A stretch of DNA of 64,000 nucleotides from Paulownia fortunei. Its lineage: Eukaryota > Streptophyta > Magnoliopsida > Lamiales > Paulowniaceae. Positions 21,040 to 34,400 of the stretch are shown piece by piece. The notes under the pieces are model-generated. The model searched no databases. It worked only from the letters and a program-made list of their open reading frames with translations, and was not told where the DNA came from. Numbering within the stretch: position 1 is the stretch's first letter; every line of letters starts with the position of its first letter. The DNA lies in contig CM033108.1 in assembly GCA_019321725.1 (NCBI GenBank), forward strand, positions 11,054,060 to 11,118,059, written 5' to 3'. The position numbers were made by a program, and so were the translations under genes.

Positions 21040-23324
21040 TGTTAGAGTATGATGCCCAACACCTAATTAGATTGGGTATATTGTAAATTTTTTCTTTTAT
21101 AAAGACAATCTTATTGGAATCATATTAATAAAAAGATACTTTCTTTATCATGTCTTGCATATTTTATTTTTGCATATTAGATAAAGTCCTTATACAAAAT
21201 TTAGCTACGGGGCATGGTCACTCATATGATGGCGATCATAGAATATGCCTCTAAGCCTTAGGTCTGAAATAAGTTCCGAGTCGAGAGCTTTTTGAGATGA
21301 GATATCAAATAGCTCAATAAGATTCGCACATATGATGCATGCTCGTGAGATGAGGATGTTGCATTCTATTAGTATTAGCATAGAGATGCAACTGCATGTA
21401 AGTGGGTGCTTGTTAGAGAACAAGTACGCTGAATCTGACCCATAAAGAATTCTTAGTTGGAGGCTTTGTCTGTTGAAATAAGAATTTCATTATTGCGAAA
21501 GTACACGACTAGTCCTCGGGCTTGCGGCACGATGGTAGCTATGTGTGCATCATATAATACTTTGATATATATTCTGATTGTTTGACAACCATAAAGGGGA
21601 TATGTTGGGTGTTGCACTGGTGTGCATGGAGATTTGTCATGGCCAATATAGAATTTGACACTTGTCTTTTATTTAACAAGTGAATCTCTTATGCTTTCAT
21701 AGTTCATGATTCAAAGACCTTGGCTAAGTCAGGATATATCTTGATTCATCAAGAATCATTTAAACTTGAAATAGAATCACAGTTATTGAATCATTTAGGA
21801 TTTTGACTTATAATTCATGCCATAAATTCAACCAGGAGATTAGCTATCAAAAGAACCGTACATATATAGTACTCATAATTAAAATAGGTTTACTTACTAT
21901 TTCACCTAAGACTAGTTTGTCATGATTACTTGATAGGTGTTTCCATGGATAGTGAGGTTCTTCAAATTAAGTAGTTAATTTCAAGCGGATTAATTAATTT
22001 GATTAATTATTTAGAATAATTATTACTCATAAATTACAAATATTACAAGCCCACTATTAGCTTAGTAGTGAACTTAAAAGGGTCAAACATATTTATGAAA
22101 AGTAAAATTTCTTATTTCAGAATTTTTTCAATGGTTAGAAATTAATTAGTTAATATTGATTAATTTATTAACTTAGGGTTCCATTTAATTTAATGGTTAA
22201 ATTAAATTATTTGATTAAATAATTAGATTATTTAATTATACCTAATTGATTAGGAAGACCAATTGAAGTAAATTATAATTAATTAATTAGATTGATTGAT
22301 TTGGGTTTAAATCAATTGGATTGATTCTTGGTATTTTATTTAATTCCAAACCCAAAAATTAAAGTGGATCCTTAAGAAGCCTACTAGAAAATGAAGAGGA
22401 TAAGTAAAAAAACTATGATTTATTTAATTAATATATTTATATAATTAAAATATAACATGATCGATTTTTATGAGATTAAAATCGGCCATTAGGATTTTAT
22501 TTTATAAAAATATATTTTTAATATATATTTGATATATATCTATCTTGATATTATTTAAAGAGTTCAAATTAATATCAATAATGTATGTAGACTAATTTGA
22601 TGACTATTGTAGTCTTAAATAAGTCTACATACATTGGAGAGAGAGAAGAAAAGATTTGTTGGAAGATCTAGAATCCTTCCAAGATTAAACTTTGAAGTGA
22701 TTCAAAATTGACAAACTCTCCAAAAGTTGGGGAAAAGCTAATATTTGGCCCCTATTAATAGGGAAGGGCTGAAAATTATTTCAAGATATTTAAAAAAATT
22801 GTTATGTTTGTCGTCTATTTTTCTCTCCAAGAAAAAGAAAAGAAAAGAAAGAAAAAGAAAGTGTTTCCTTGTTCTTTAAAGAAAACTAGTTTCTTGATAT
22901 TCTTTTCTTATAAAATTTTTAAGAATTTAAAGAATCAATCTTTATTGTTCTTGATCCATCAATTGGGTTAAAGGGAAAATATTACTCTAGATCTAGATTA
23001 GAAAAATAATTTTAAGAATACTAGTAAATCTTTTTAATTAGTGTTGCTTTTCATATCATGGACCTGATAGAGGGAAGAGACGTGGATCCCTACGAGTTTG
23101 ATAGGCTAGGAATATAGCAATTGATTGCTTCGTTCCTTACAATAACCAAAATGCTCTAAGGTATAATCCGAATTTAATACATTTGTTTATATATCAATTG
23201 AATAAGCGCGATCGTTAGAATCGCTTTTGAATCGAGTGGATGTATTTATTTGATAAATATATTTTTTATTAAAAAAATTTAATTTTTTGCTTCCCATGCA
23301 CCTGCAATTATAGCGAACTCAAAA
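21040..23324 (+). mobile_element. 5' LTR of copia B, plus copy
   Basis: Starts TGTTAGAGTATGATGCCCAA and ends GCGAACTCAAAA, a decayed form of GCGAATCCAACA seen in the minus copy. A PBS follows at 23326. Its 2285 bp length and collinearity with 30904-32905 and 1617-3308 reversed fix the family. The predicted 5-bp target at 21035-21039 is GAAAT, but the partner site is lost. Confidence 0.92.
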
Positions 23325-23325
23325 G

Positions 23326-23341
23326 TGGTATCAAAGCCACG
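23326..23341 (+). other. Primer-binding site of copia B+
   Basis: TGGTATCAAAGCCACG follows the LTR end after one base. It is an initiator-Met PBS with one mismatch to TGGTATCAGAGC. Confidence 0.88.
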
Positions 23342-24486
23342 GTTTCGTTTATTCAAGTGAATTTTGGATTTGTGAGTTCATAATTTAAATTGTTTAAATT
23401 CATGTTTAGCATGCTAAATTTGATTTTGCATGATTATTGCAGTTGATGATTGAGATTTTATTTAATTATTTTGTTTAAATTATTTTAATATTAAAATTAA
23501 GAAAAAGGATAGGAAAAATGGGCTACACGCGAATCGAGTGTGGGACACCCGACGGCTACACACAACACCTGAACATCTATCATGATACTCATTGCGCCAT
23601 TTTTTGGGTCTGTTTTATTTTAATTTTCTAAAAGTTTAAAATTAAATGTTAATTTTAATCATTTCTAAAAAAAAAATTCTAAGAAAAAATGTCATTTAGG
23701 CAATTAAAAATTATCCCATGTTAAAATTACATTAAACAACTTGGTAAATTTACATGTTTTGATAATTGCAAGTGATATTTTTTATGACCATGTATAGGAT
23801 GATCATGAGCCATTGGACCGATGTGATTGGTTTTATTTAATGTTTTTAAGTTTTAAAATAGGGCTTGTGAGCCTCTTGTTCCATCTATGTAAATTATTTA
23901 TTTTTCTACAAAATGAGTAGAATAGGTGGTGAGATTTTTCTTTTTCTTTAGATGACAAAGGAGAATCAAGAAGGAGGTTTCAATGAAGACCCATGATTAT
24001 ATAGGATACAATTACGTAATAGAATAAGTTTTATTTCATCTTATTACCCTTAAATTGACCTTAGGTCCATTTTTGGCTTAAATGGACTGCATAACATTGG
24101 TTCATGATCATCCATTTATTTAAGTATGTATTAGATGCATGCTTATGGTTATATTTAATGTTTTTATACTTGGGCAATTATATTATGATGTCATGCATTA
24201 AATAACCAACGTAATTTTAATAATATGAGGTCCTGGATAAAATTAAACCCCACTTAATTTTCAAAATTAATTAATTTTTTTTAATAAATTTGATTTTAAA
24301 CAAAAATGGACAAGCTAGATGAGGCCTATCGTTCTATGCCTACTATCAAAGATAGAGACATGACAACTGGTACCACACTTGATCACTGGCCATGAGTCGT
24401 GGGGTGGTCTTGTGTTGGAAAGTTGTGATCTCTACCAAGCATAGAGATGCTCGGAGGATGGAATCATCATTATGTTGGCCATGAGT
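23342..24486 (+). mobile_element. Leader of copia B+, first part
   Basis: AT-rich leader shared with B0 and B-. It contains a GC-rich patch at 23521-23600 and ends at TGAGT (24482-24486), where solo LTR D is inserted. No ORF of note. Confidence 0.85.
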
Positions 24487-27201
24487 TGTGATACCTGAGC
24501 CTCTTACTACTCACATGGCCAAATATGATTCATGCATTACATATTAATTGCATGCTATTTGCATGATATGACATCATATAGTTTATTTTATTTTATACTG
24601 CGTTCTTAATTATTAAAGTTAATTTTGAAACTCTCGCACGGTATTGATTATCGAATCCCCTAACCTAAGTGGTTGATTTTGTATTGAGATAAAAAGAAAT
24701 TTATGTATCAATATAGTGAATTGTGCTAGGTTACACGTGGTAACCTTAGGAGTTCGAAAGGTATCACCGAAAAGTTTATAGAAAGTGAGTCAGTTTGATC
24801 ATGAATTTTAATATTATATATATATTTAAATCATACATTTGGGACAACTAGACATACAATACTATAATTTAAATATTATATAACTAGGTTCATAGGTTTG
24901 TAACACTATCGGTGCACAAACTTATCAATTGGGCAAGAACAGATAATTTTTCAGGTGAAGAACCTAATGAACGAACATAGGAATTAGCTACGGGAACGAA
25001 TGATGACGAAGATAAGTTGCAACCAAATAAGAATATGTGAGACATACAAGATTAGGGCTACAAGATAAGGGAGAAAATCAGATATACCATTACATGCCAC
25101 TTCAAGCTTATGCCACCTCATGCTTAGACTTATCAGGCTAGCACCTCAACCTATTCTTCACTCTTAAGCTAACAGCCACGACTTGAACCTTCTTCTGAAC
25201 CATTTCAGCTGCTAAATACATTTAAAAATATCTCTAAATATGTCCTAAGTAATTCCAACCCAAAAAAAAGGAGGCAAAACAAGCAAAGGGAAGGAGAAAT
25301 AACCAAGTTCAAGTAAAAAATTGTGCAAGTTGAGCTTAACTTATGGGTTTGGCATGAATTTCAGATTTATTTTGAGGTTTATTGGCTTATTAAACATTGA
25401 ATATTATTTATAAATGTGTTAGGATGTTATTAGATAGGCTTTGATGCATAAAGAAAGGGTTTGTGGTTGGAAATATTTGATAGAAAATACTTGTGCTAGA
25501 AATTGTCACCTTACTGTTTTCTTATGTTTTAGACTTCAAAAGTGTATGGTATGTTGATTAAAACCTATAATTATCATCATATACATGTTTATATATGGGT
25601 TAAGAGTATTGCAATAAATTTTCATCAATTAGAAATTGAAATTGGGCATGGTATTGAAGAAAACACTCAAAACTACCAAAGTAAGAATATCTGTTCTGGT
25701 GTGTTGTGAAGGGGACTCAATTATAGGACCTAGACCCATGTGTTTTGGAAATTTTATGGCATGGTTATATTTTTATACATGTTATCTAAGTGTGGTAAAA
25801 ATTTTAGAGTGAATAAATATTCCTAAGAATGTCAAAATATCTATGAAACCTAATATGGCAGCAAGGAAATTAGAGGTGAAAATCTGTCCCATTTAATAAC
25901 TTAGTATGTTTCAACCTAAACATGTTGCTATTGAGTTCTAACAATTAGGTACATGCTATTAGAGTGATAATAATTCAATTACATGATGTTTACATATATT
26001 TAAGATGAGAAATTAAGGTGTTTGAGGGACTATATTGGGTTCTAGTTTGTGAAAGTCTGATTGTTACCTAGATAGCTTGGTATTTAAGGTCTTAGTATGA
26101 GATTTTGTACTTTCAACTTGCCAAATTGGGAATGGTGTTTGATGTTGGGTAATATTACAGGCGATTTTACATCTAAGGTTAGAGAGAAATACTAAACAAA
26201 TTTAGACTAAGCCACCAACCAAGTGAAAGGTAAGTAAAGATTTATTTACAACTACAATGCATAGACATAGTAGATATGTGAATTATATGTAATATCATAA
26301 ATTATATGTGCATAGTAGAGGGCTCTTCATTGAGCATACATGCAAGGGAATTGTTATTAGCATATGCATGCATCATATACGAGCATTGTGGTAAATCTTG
26401 CATTGCACGGCATGATTCTGAGAAAGGAAAATATTTTGCTGACCACTACTAGGCACCGAAGCATGCATGGATTTGCATGGTTTTATGCATTGATTTGCAG
26501 GTTCGTGTGCATTGATTTACATGCGTATGAGTATGCATGGATTTGTATGCTTATATGATTATTGGCCATTGGATTATGGTGCGGTACAGAGCTCTTTTCT
26601 GGTGCATAGGATAGTAGCATTGGTCAGGGGCCCAAGAATGAAATAATTTTAAGAGCAATATTTTGATGCATAAAATTGCATTGTGGGCATAGCATTTTGA
26701 GATACATGACTTGATATTATGGATTATTCTTTGACATGCATAATCTTTACTTGCTAAGTGTTAGCTCATATAGTTTATGCATTGTAGGTGAGTACGACGA
26801 TGTTTGAAGCATTTTTTACTAGCTGGGCGGCTATTAGAGCTCCTATAGGTGTCTGAGGAGTGTGTACATGGATGACGACCTATTGGGCTATTTTGTTGGC
26901 TTGTTATATTTTGAGTCTGTTTTATTATATTTTTAGACTGGTACTATATTTCACTTTTAAAACTTTGCTAAAAATAAGTATGCAAATATTGTGGTCATTG
27001 TGGGTGTTGTGCTTTTATATAAATATTGATCCTGCTATATACATGACATGTGTGAGAAAGTATTTTAAACATGGTTGTGCATGTAAGAAGGGATTTGTCT
27101 TTTCTTAAAGTGTTATAAAAAAAAAATTCCATGCATGCACACAGGTTCTATCATGTCAAATTAAATTACATATATAGTTATGTAGTAATGGGGGTGTTAC
27201 A
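24487..27201 (+). mobile_element. Solo LTR D, gypsy-like, nested in B+ leader
   Basis: Starts TGTGATACCTGAGCC and ends GGGGGTGTTACA, both typical of plant gypsy LTRs, with no PBS, PPT or coding sequence between. TGAGT flanks it at 24482-24486 and 27202-27206. The B leader, as seen at 37130-37190 reversed, continues across the two flanks. A second TTACATGAG copy at the right edge makes 27210 an equally possible end. Small ORFs inside (26364, 26860) have no family resemblance. Confidence 0.88.
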
Positions 27202-27206
27202 TGAGT

Positions 27207-27598
27207 TACATGAGTCGTGGGACATCTTGATACTACATCTACATGAACTTTTGATGGGTATTATTTGACAATTAGTACCGTATAAGCTCATAAAATTGGG
27301 GTGTATGGGAAGAGGTGAGACAAAACAACCTTGAAGGTTATATAGTGATACAATCATAAAAAAGTTAACTACTAATAGAAATATTTCATGGGCTCATAAA
27401 ATTGGAGTGTGAAATATTTCCATTGGACCTCAAGCTCACTAGGAAATTTGATTTTCCAAACCTCCAATAGGGGTGATGGAATTCAAAGAAAATAGTAGGA
27501 GACATTTAGTATTATAGAATTTATATTAAATGAATATATTTTTCCATAGTTTGCTCATTTTCTTCTTCATCCATTTTTTGTAGAATTTTTCTACTAAA
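27207..27598 (+). mobile_element. Leader of copia B+, second part
   Basis: Resumes the B leader after solo LTR D and aligns with 36775-37170 of the minus copy, including ATTTCATGGGCTCATAAAAT. It runs up to the gag start. Confidence 0.85.
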
Positions 27599-28400
27599 AT
27601 AGCAAAGAATCAACTTGCAATAATTCTTGAACAAAATAAATTAACTAGACCAAACTTTGTCGATTGGCAAAGAAACCTTAAGATATTCCTTCAATCTGAG
27701 AAGAGGGCATGTGTCCTTGACGGTGCACCTCCTTTAGTTCCACCTAAAGATATTGCTTCAAAGGTTTATGTAGATTACCTACGTCATGTTGATGATAATC
27801 TACAGGCTCGATGCTATATGGTGGCATCGATGTCAAATGAGTTGTAGAGGCAGAATGAGAATCAAGATATTGCTTACGGGATCCTCTTTCACCTACAAGA
27901 GTTGTATGGTGAACATACTCAGTAGATGAGATATTAGATCTCAAAGGAGCTTTTTAGATGATGTATGATTGAGGGCTCTTCAGTCCATGACCATAGATTG
28001 AAGATGATAGCTCTTACTGAAAGGCGTTATGGAGAATGAACTCTATACGAAACTTCTATTGTAGTCTCTGTCTCCCTCATTTGACACCTTTTTTAACATG
28101 CACAGCATGGAGACTAGTCTCCCTGAGCTTATGAAGATGTTTAAGATGACTGAGTCCACCATGAAAAAGGACAAGCCAGTATTGTTTGTTAGATCTTCTT
28201 CCGGATCAAAGACTAAAAATATTAAGAAAGGAAGAAAAAAGGAAAGGGTTCCTTCAAATTCAATAAGTTGAAGGTAAAAGGGGTGTCAAGAATATTTTCT
28301 CTCAAGCTAATGACAAGTGCCATTACTGCGACAAATCAAGGCACTGGAAGAGGAACTGCAAGGAGTATCTTACAAGCCTGAAAAGTTCAGGTACATAATT
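27599..28400 (+). pseudogene. Copia B+ gag, degenerate
   Basis: Aligns with gag of the minus copy. The start codon ATG has become ATA at 27599 (then AKNQLAIILEQNKLTRPNF). QSEKRACVLDGAPPLVPP and VDDNLQARCYMVASMSNEL follow, then TAG where the minus copy has CAG. The nucleocapsid knuckle CHYCDKSRHWKRNC near 28320 keeps all four zinc ligands, unlike the minus copy. A TAG just after LYGEHTQ occurs at the same place in both copies. It encodes the particle protein of a plant Ty1/copia element, not translatable now. Confidence 0.85.
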
Positions 28401-29370
28401 TGTTGAAGTTAACTTGTCTATTAATAAGACTTCTTGGGTATTAGATACCAGTTATGGCTCACATATCTGTAATGATTTATAGATGATGACAAGGAGTATG
28501 AAACTAGATAGAGGAGAGATGGTCCTAAGGATGGGGAATAGAGCAAGAGTTGTTGCATTAGCTATAGGCACTGTTAATCTAGCTTTTAAGAATGGTTCTG
28601 TAATAATTTTATACAGTTATCTTTTTATTCTAGATATTATTAAGAACATTATCTCTATTTCAGTTTTGGATAGAGAAGGTTTTTAAATTTACCATTGAGG
28701 ATGGAAATTATTCCATATTTAAATATTTTAATTTTATCTATTTGGGTTCTTTGACATTTTTTATATACTATTACTCCCTGTAACCCCATTTTTATAATTC
28801 AACAAAATAAAAGAAAATTAGATAATCATAGTTCCATGAGCCTATAGCACGCAAGATTAGGGCATATTTCTTAGAAAATGATTAACAAGTTGGAATAATT
28901 GCTTGATCTTAAGAACGAGCAAGAACTGCCAACATATGAATCTTTTCTTAAAAGAAAGATGACCAAATCTCCATTTATTAGACAAGTGGAGCGAGTCGAA
29001 TATCTATTGGATTTGATCCATATAGATGTGTGTGGGTCACTAAGTGTTAGGGCCCATGGAAACTATAACTACTTCTTAACCTATACCGATAACTTCTCTA
29101 GGTACGGTTATGTGTACCTTTTAAGGTACAAGTCTGAAGTATTTGAAAAGTTTAAAGAATTCAGAACTAAAGTAGAAAAACAAACTGGCTTAAGTATAAA
29201 AACTTTTTAATCTGATCGAGAAGGTGAATACTTAAGCACATAGGTTTGGATTATCAAAAAGAGAATGGGATTCTCTCACAGCGGACTCCTCCTACTACTC
29301 CACAACATAATGGAGTTGAGGAGCACATGAATCAAACCTTGTTGGACATGGTTTATCCATGATGATATTC
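28401..29370 (+). pseudogene. Copia B+ protease and integrase part
   Basis: The protease site reads WVLDTSYGSHICN, with Ser in place of the catalytic-triplet Gly (DTG expected), as in the minus copy. The integrase piece opening near 28899 has KMTKSPFIRQVER, LIHIDVCGSL (first Asp) and TDNFSRYGYVYLLRYKSEVF. The second Asp region follows a stop (TFxSDREGEYLS) and the Glu region is frameshifted. The HHCC zinc finger has lost a cysteine (CESC has become YESF). Confidence 0.82.
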
Positions 29371-30903
29371 ACTACATTGTCTATTTCATTCTGGGGGTAA
29401 GCCTTGGAAATGACTACATACCAATTAAATAGAGTGCCATCTAAAGTCGTGCCTAAAACATCATATGAAATGTGGTGTGGCTAGACATCTTTCTATAAAT
29501 ACCTTAGGATATGGGGGTGTGCTGTTTTGTGAAGCAACAAATGAGAGATAAGTTAGATATGAAATCCAGCTTATGTAAGTTTATGGGTATCCAAAGGAGT
29601 CTATTGGATATTATTTCTACGACGCCTCAGAACAAAAGGTGTTTATTTTGAGAAATGGCACATTCCTTGAAGAAGAATTTCTTTTGTAGAGTAGTGGCAA
29701 ATTCGTGGAACTTGAAAAAGTTCAAGAACCATATAATGCATTAACTGTTATAGTAGATGACACACCAGCTGATGTTGGGCCCTATGAGGCACAATCTCTT
29801 TGAAGATCAGAAGGGTCTCAAGGGTACCCGAGAGGTACAACTTGTTGTTAGAGAACAAAAAAGAGGAACTTTCCTTAGATAATGATCCAAGAAGCTGTGG
29901 AGAGGTGATGTCTGATATCGACTCGAAGAAATGGCAAGAAGCTATACAATCCAAGATGGACTTCCATGTAATCCAAAAAAGTATGAACCTTGGTGGACCC
30001 ACCACAGGGAATTGTTCTCATTGGCTGCAAATGGTTTTACAAGCAGAAGCTTGGAGTAGATGGAGAGGTAGCAACCTGTAAAGCATGTCTAGTTATAAAA
30101 GGTTATACTTAGAAATAAGGAATTAATTATAAGCAAACTTTTTCACCAGTGGCGGTACCTAAATCCATCTAAATTCTGCTAGTCATATCTGTATATTATG
30201 ACTATAAGATATGAAAAATAGATATGAAGACCGTTTTCCTTAATGGAAATAATAAGGAAAAGGTCTATATGAAGCAACCAGAAGGCCTCATATCCAGTGG
30301 GAGCGAGCAAAAGGTTTGTTAGCTTTAGAGATCCACTTATAGACTTAAACAAGCTTCGAGGAGTTGGAACATCTGATTTGATGAAATAATCAAAATGTTT
30401 AATTTTCAAAAGAACCTGGATGAACTATGTGTCTACAAGAAGGTTAGTGGGAGTGCAGTTATGTTTGTTGTGCCCTACATCGATAACATCCTACTCATTG
30501 GGAATAATATAAGAATGTTACAACCAATGAGAACTTGGTTCTCTAATCAATTTTCCTTGAAGGACTTAGGAGATGCATCTTTTATCCTAAGGATAAAGAT
30601 CGTTAGAGATAGATCCAAAAGAATGATCGAGCTATCCCAATCCATGTACATAGATAAAGTGTTAAAAAGGTTTAGCATGGAGGAATCCAAATGAGGATTC
30701 CTGCCAATGAGTCATTGGGTTTCACTCTTTATATTTATATCTCCCAAGACACCTGAAGAGAGAAAATAGATAGCTCACATACCTTATACTTCCATAATAG
30801 GAAGCATAATGTATGCAATATTATGTACAAGACTTGATATTACACATGCTCTAAGTGTCATGAGTAGATATAAGTCCAATCTAGGGAAAGAATATTAGAA
30901 AAC
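29371..30903 (+). pseudogene. Copia B+ integrase tail, RT, start of RNase H region
   Basis: Shows MRDKLDMKSSLCKFMGIQRS, then MSDIDSKKWQEAIQSKMD. Many stops follow through the RT fingers. The active site reads YIDNILLIGN near 30475 (YVDD expected), so one catalytic Asp is lost. FSLKDLGDASFILRIKIVRD and SMYIDKVLKRFSMEESK follow. Homology to the minus copy ends at AATATTAGAAA near 30900, where an inverted LTR begins, so RNase H, PPT and 3' LTR of this copy are missing. Confidence 0.85.
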
Positions 30904-30906
30904 CGT
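30901..30906. other. Tail-to-tail breakpoint between two B elements
   Basis: Left of this point the sequence is plus-strand B pol. From CGTAGGGATCC on, it is the reverse complement of B LTR sequence (plus-strand equivalent near 23090). The homologies meet within a few bases with no filler. Confidence 0.85.
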
Positions 30907-32905
30907 AGGGATCCATGTGTCTTTCCTCTATCAGGTCCATAATGCAGAAGAGCAATACCAATCAAAAAAATTCGCTAGTATCTTTTTAATTGTTTACTAA
31001 TTTAGAACCGGAGTAAATTTTCAAGAATAATAAAGATTGATTCTATAAGTTCTTAAAACAATAATATGAAGAGAAAAACAAGAAACTAATTTTATTTTTC
31101 TTTTTTTTTTTCTTTTCTTGGAGAGTGAAAATAGAAGACTTTAAACAAAATAATTTTTGCTCAAATTTTTGAATTGATTATGTAATTTTCATCCCTCATA
31201 TATATAGGGTTGAAAATTTTAATCTCTTTTCAACCCTTGGAAAGTTTTTCAATTTTGAACTATTTCAAAACCTTATCTTGAAAGGATTCCAAATCTTTCA
31301 AGAACTCTTCTCTTTTCTCTCTCCTATTGTATGTGGACTAATTTGACACTACATTAATCATCAAAATTATCTACATACATTGTTAATATTAATTTGAATT
31401 CTTCAAATAATAACAAGATAGATATATATTATATATATGCTATAATTATATTTATACATAAATTAAATCTTAGTGGCCAATTTTATCCCATAAAATTTGT
31501 CACTATATTTATTTATCTATAGATAAGTTAATTAAATAAATTATATTTATTTAATTTATTCTCTTCATATTTTAGTGGGCTTCTTAAGTGATCCACATTA
31601 ATTTTGGGATTGGACTCAAAAATCTGTAAATCAATTCAATTGATTCAATTCCAATTTAATTAATCTAATTGATTAATTTAATTTACTCCATTTGGGCTTT
31701 CTAATCAAATTAGGTCCAATTAAATAATTTAATTACTTAATTGAATAATTTAATTTAACTATTAAATTAAATAGAACCCTTAATTAATTAATTGATCAGT
31801 ATTAATTAATTAATTTCCAACCATTGGATAAAATCTAAAATTAGAAATGTTACTTTCCATAAAGATATATGACCCTCTTAGGTTTACTACTAATCTAGTA
31901 GTGAATTTGCAACATTTGCAACTTATAAATAACAATTATTCTAATTAATTAATCCGCTTGGAATCAACTCCTTAATTTCAAGAACCTCACTATCCATGAA
32001 AACACCTAACAAGTAATCATGGCAAACTAGTCTTAGGTGAAATAGCGAGTAAATCTATTTCAGTTGCGAGTACTATACACGTACAGTTCTTTCGACAGCT
32101 AATCTCTTGATTGAATCTAAGACATGGATTATAAGTAAAAACCCTAAATGATTTAATAACTGTGATCCCATTTCAAGTTCCAATAATTCTTGATAAATCA
32201 CAATTCATCCTGCCTTGGACAAGATCTTTGAATCACGAACTATGAAAACACATGAGATTTTCTTGTTTAAAAAGATAAGTGTCGAATTCTATATTGGCTA
32301 CTGATAAATCTCTATGCACACTAGTACAACACTCAACATACCCTCTTTATGATTGTCAAGCAATCAGAAGATGTATCAAAGTGTTGCAGGATGCACACAA
32401 GGCTACCATCGTGCCTCAAGTCTAAGGACTAATTGTGTGCTATCACAACATAGAAATTCTTGTTTCGATGGGCAAAGCCTCCAACTAAGAATTTCTTGCG
32501 AGCCATGTTCGGTATGCTTGTTTCCTAACAAGCACCCACATACATGCACTTATGTCTCTACGCTAATGCCAATAGAATGTGACATTCTCATCTCACTAGC
32601 ATGCATCATATGTGCGAGTCTTACTGAGCTATTTGATGTCCCATCTCAAAAAGCTCTCAACTCAAAATTTATTTAAGACCAAAGACTTAGAGGCATGATC
32701 CATAATCGCCATCATATATGCGACCATGCCCCGTAGCTAAATTTGGTCTAAGGACTTTATCTAATATGTAGAAATAAAAGATGTAAGACATAAGATAAAG
32801 AAAATGCATTTTTATTAATATGATTCCCAATAAGATTATCTTTACAAAAGCAAGAGAGTATAATACACTCAATCTAATTGGGGCGTTGGGCATCCTACTT
32901 TAATA
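30904..32905 (-). mobile_element. 3' LTR of copia B, minus copy, 3'-truncated
   Basis: About 2.0 kb, the reverse complement of 21040-23090. The element-5' edge at 32905 reads TATTAAAGTAGGATGCCCAA on the minus strand (TG decayed to TA), next to the PPT. The last ~240 bp of the LTR are missing at the breakpoint. Confidence 0.9.
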
Positions 32906-32919
32906 ATATCCCACTTGAC
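32906..32919 (-). other. Polypurine tract of copia B-
   Basis: Minus-strand GGTCAAGTGGGATA directly precedes the LTR edge and follows the pol stop at 32920-32922. It is a typical copia plus-strand primer. Confidence 0.75.
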
Positions 32920-34400
32920 CTAGCTCCAATTGCCCATATATCTAAGGCCCATCTTCTCAAGATGTTCGTCGAATATCTTATGTGCTAAGGGCTTAGTAAG
33001 TGGGTCTGCTACAATGACGTCACCTCTACCAATGATATCTCTGATCAAGTGATATCATCTCATTATGTGCTTGGATCTTTGATAAGATCTTAGCTCTTTT
33101 GCTTACGCAATGGCTCCATTATTATCACAATAAATCATAACTAGATCAACAACGGATGGAATTACACCCAACCCTTGAATGAAGTTTCTGATCCAAATAG
33201 CTTCTTTTGCTGCATCTGATGTAGCAATATATTCAGCTCCAGTGGTAAAGTCTGCAGTTGTCTCTTTGTTGGAACTCTTCTAACTGACCGCACCTCCATT
33301 CAGGGTGAATATGTATCCGGACATGGACTTTGAGTCATCTATATTGGACTAAAAACTAGAGTCTATATATCCCTCCAGTTTTAGTTCTCCATTTTCGTAT
33401 ATCAAAAAGATATCCTTAGTCCTTCCCAAGTACTTGAGGATCATCTTAACAGCTTTCTAGTGTTCTTCCCCTAGATTGGACTGATATCTGCCCGTGACAC
33501 TTAGAGAATGTGCTATATCAGGCTTTGTACATAACATTGCATACATTATGCTCCCTATTGCAAAAGCATAAGGTATGCGAGCCATCCTTTCTTGCTCTTC
33601 AAGTGTCTTGGGAGACATAACCTTAGAGAGTGAAACCCCATAACTCATAGGCAAGAATCCTCTCTTGGATTCCTCCATGCTAAACTTTTTTAGCACTTTG
33701 TCTATGTACACGGACTAGGATAGTCCGATCATCCTTCTAGATCTATCTCTGTAGATCTTTATCCCTAGGATAAAAGATGTATCTCCCAAGTCCTTCATGG
33801 AAAACTGATTAGATAACCAAGTCCTCGTTGACTGCAACATCCCTACATCATTCCCTATGAGTAGGATGTCACCAACATAGAGCACAACAAATGTAACTGC
33901 ACTCCTACTAACCTTCTTGTAGACACATGGTTCATCCAAGTTCTTATGAAAGTCAAACATTTTGATCGTTTCATCAAATCGGATGTTCAGCTCCTCAAAG
34001 CTTATTTGAGTCCATAAATAGATCTCTGGTGCTTGCAAACCTTTTTCTTGCTCCAGCTGGATATGAAGCCTTCTGGCTACTTCATATAGATCTCTTCCTT
34101 AATGTTTCCATTAAGGAAAGCAGTCTTCACATCCATTTGCCATATCTCATTGTCATAATATACAGATATGGCCAACAGTATCCATATGGATTTAAGCATC
34201 GCTACTAGTGAAAAAGTTTCCTCATAATCAATTCCTTGCTTTTGATTATAACCTTTTGCTACCAATCGTGCCTTATAGGTTGCTACCTCTCCATCTAATC
34301 TAAGCTTCCGCTTGTAGACCCATTTGCAGCCAATGAGAATAATTTCCTGTAGTGGGTCCACCAAAGTCCATACCTTGTTGGAGTACATAGAGTCTATTTA
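32920..34400 (-). pseudogene. Copia B- reverse transcriptase and RNase H
   Basis: Open pieces on the minus strand read, in order: VWTLVDPLQEIILIGCKWVY, KARLVAKGYNQKQGIDYEET, QMDVKTAFLNGNIKEEIYM; then FVVLYVGDILLIGN; then SMKDLGDTSFILGIKIYRD; then YIDKVLKKFSMEESKRG and AYAFAIGSIMYAM-like residues. RNase H follows with TTGAEYIATSDAAKEAIWIR, MIYCDNNGAIA and KHIMR. The active site YVDD reads YVGD near 33870, losing one catalytic Asp. The C-terminus HLEKMGLRYMGNWS ends with TAG at 32920-32922, next to the PPT. Fewer stops than the plus copy. Confidence 0.88.

Noticed and set aside
24530..26560. ATGCATGG-rich stretch in D as a regulatory (RY-element) cluster
   Set aside because: The words lie in a solo LTR, are irregularly spaced and cannot be separated from simple low complexity by eye.
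26364..27108. Short ORFs inside D at 26364 and 26860, one with hydrophobic stretches
   Set aside because: They lie within a solo LTR, with low-complexity ATGCATGG words producing the open frame; no conserved domain seen.
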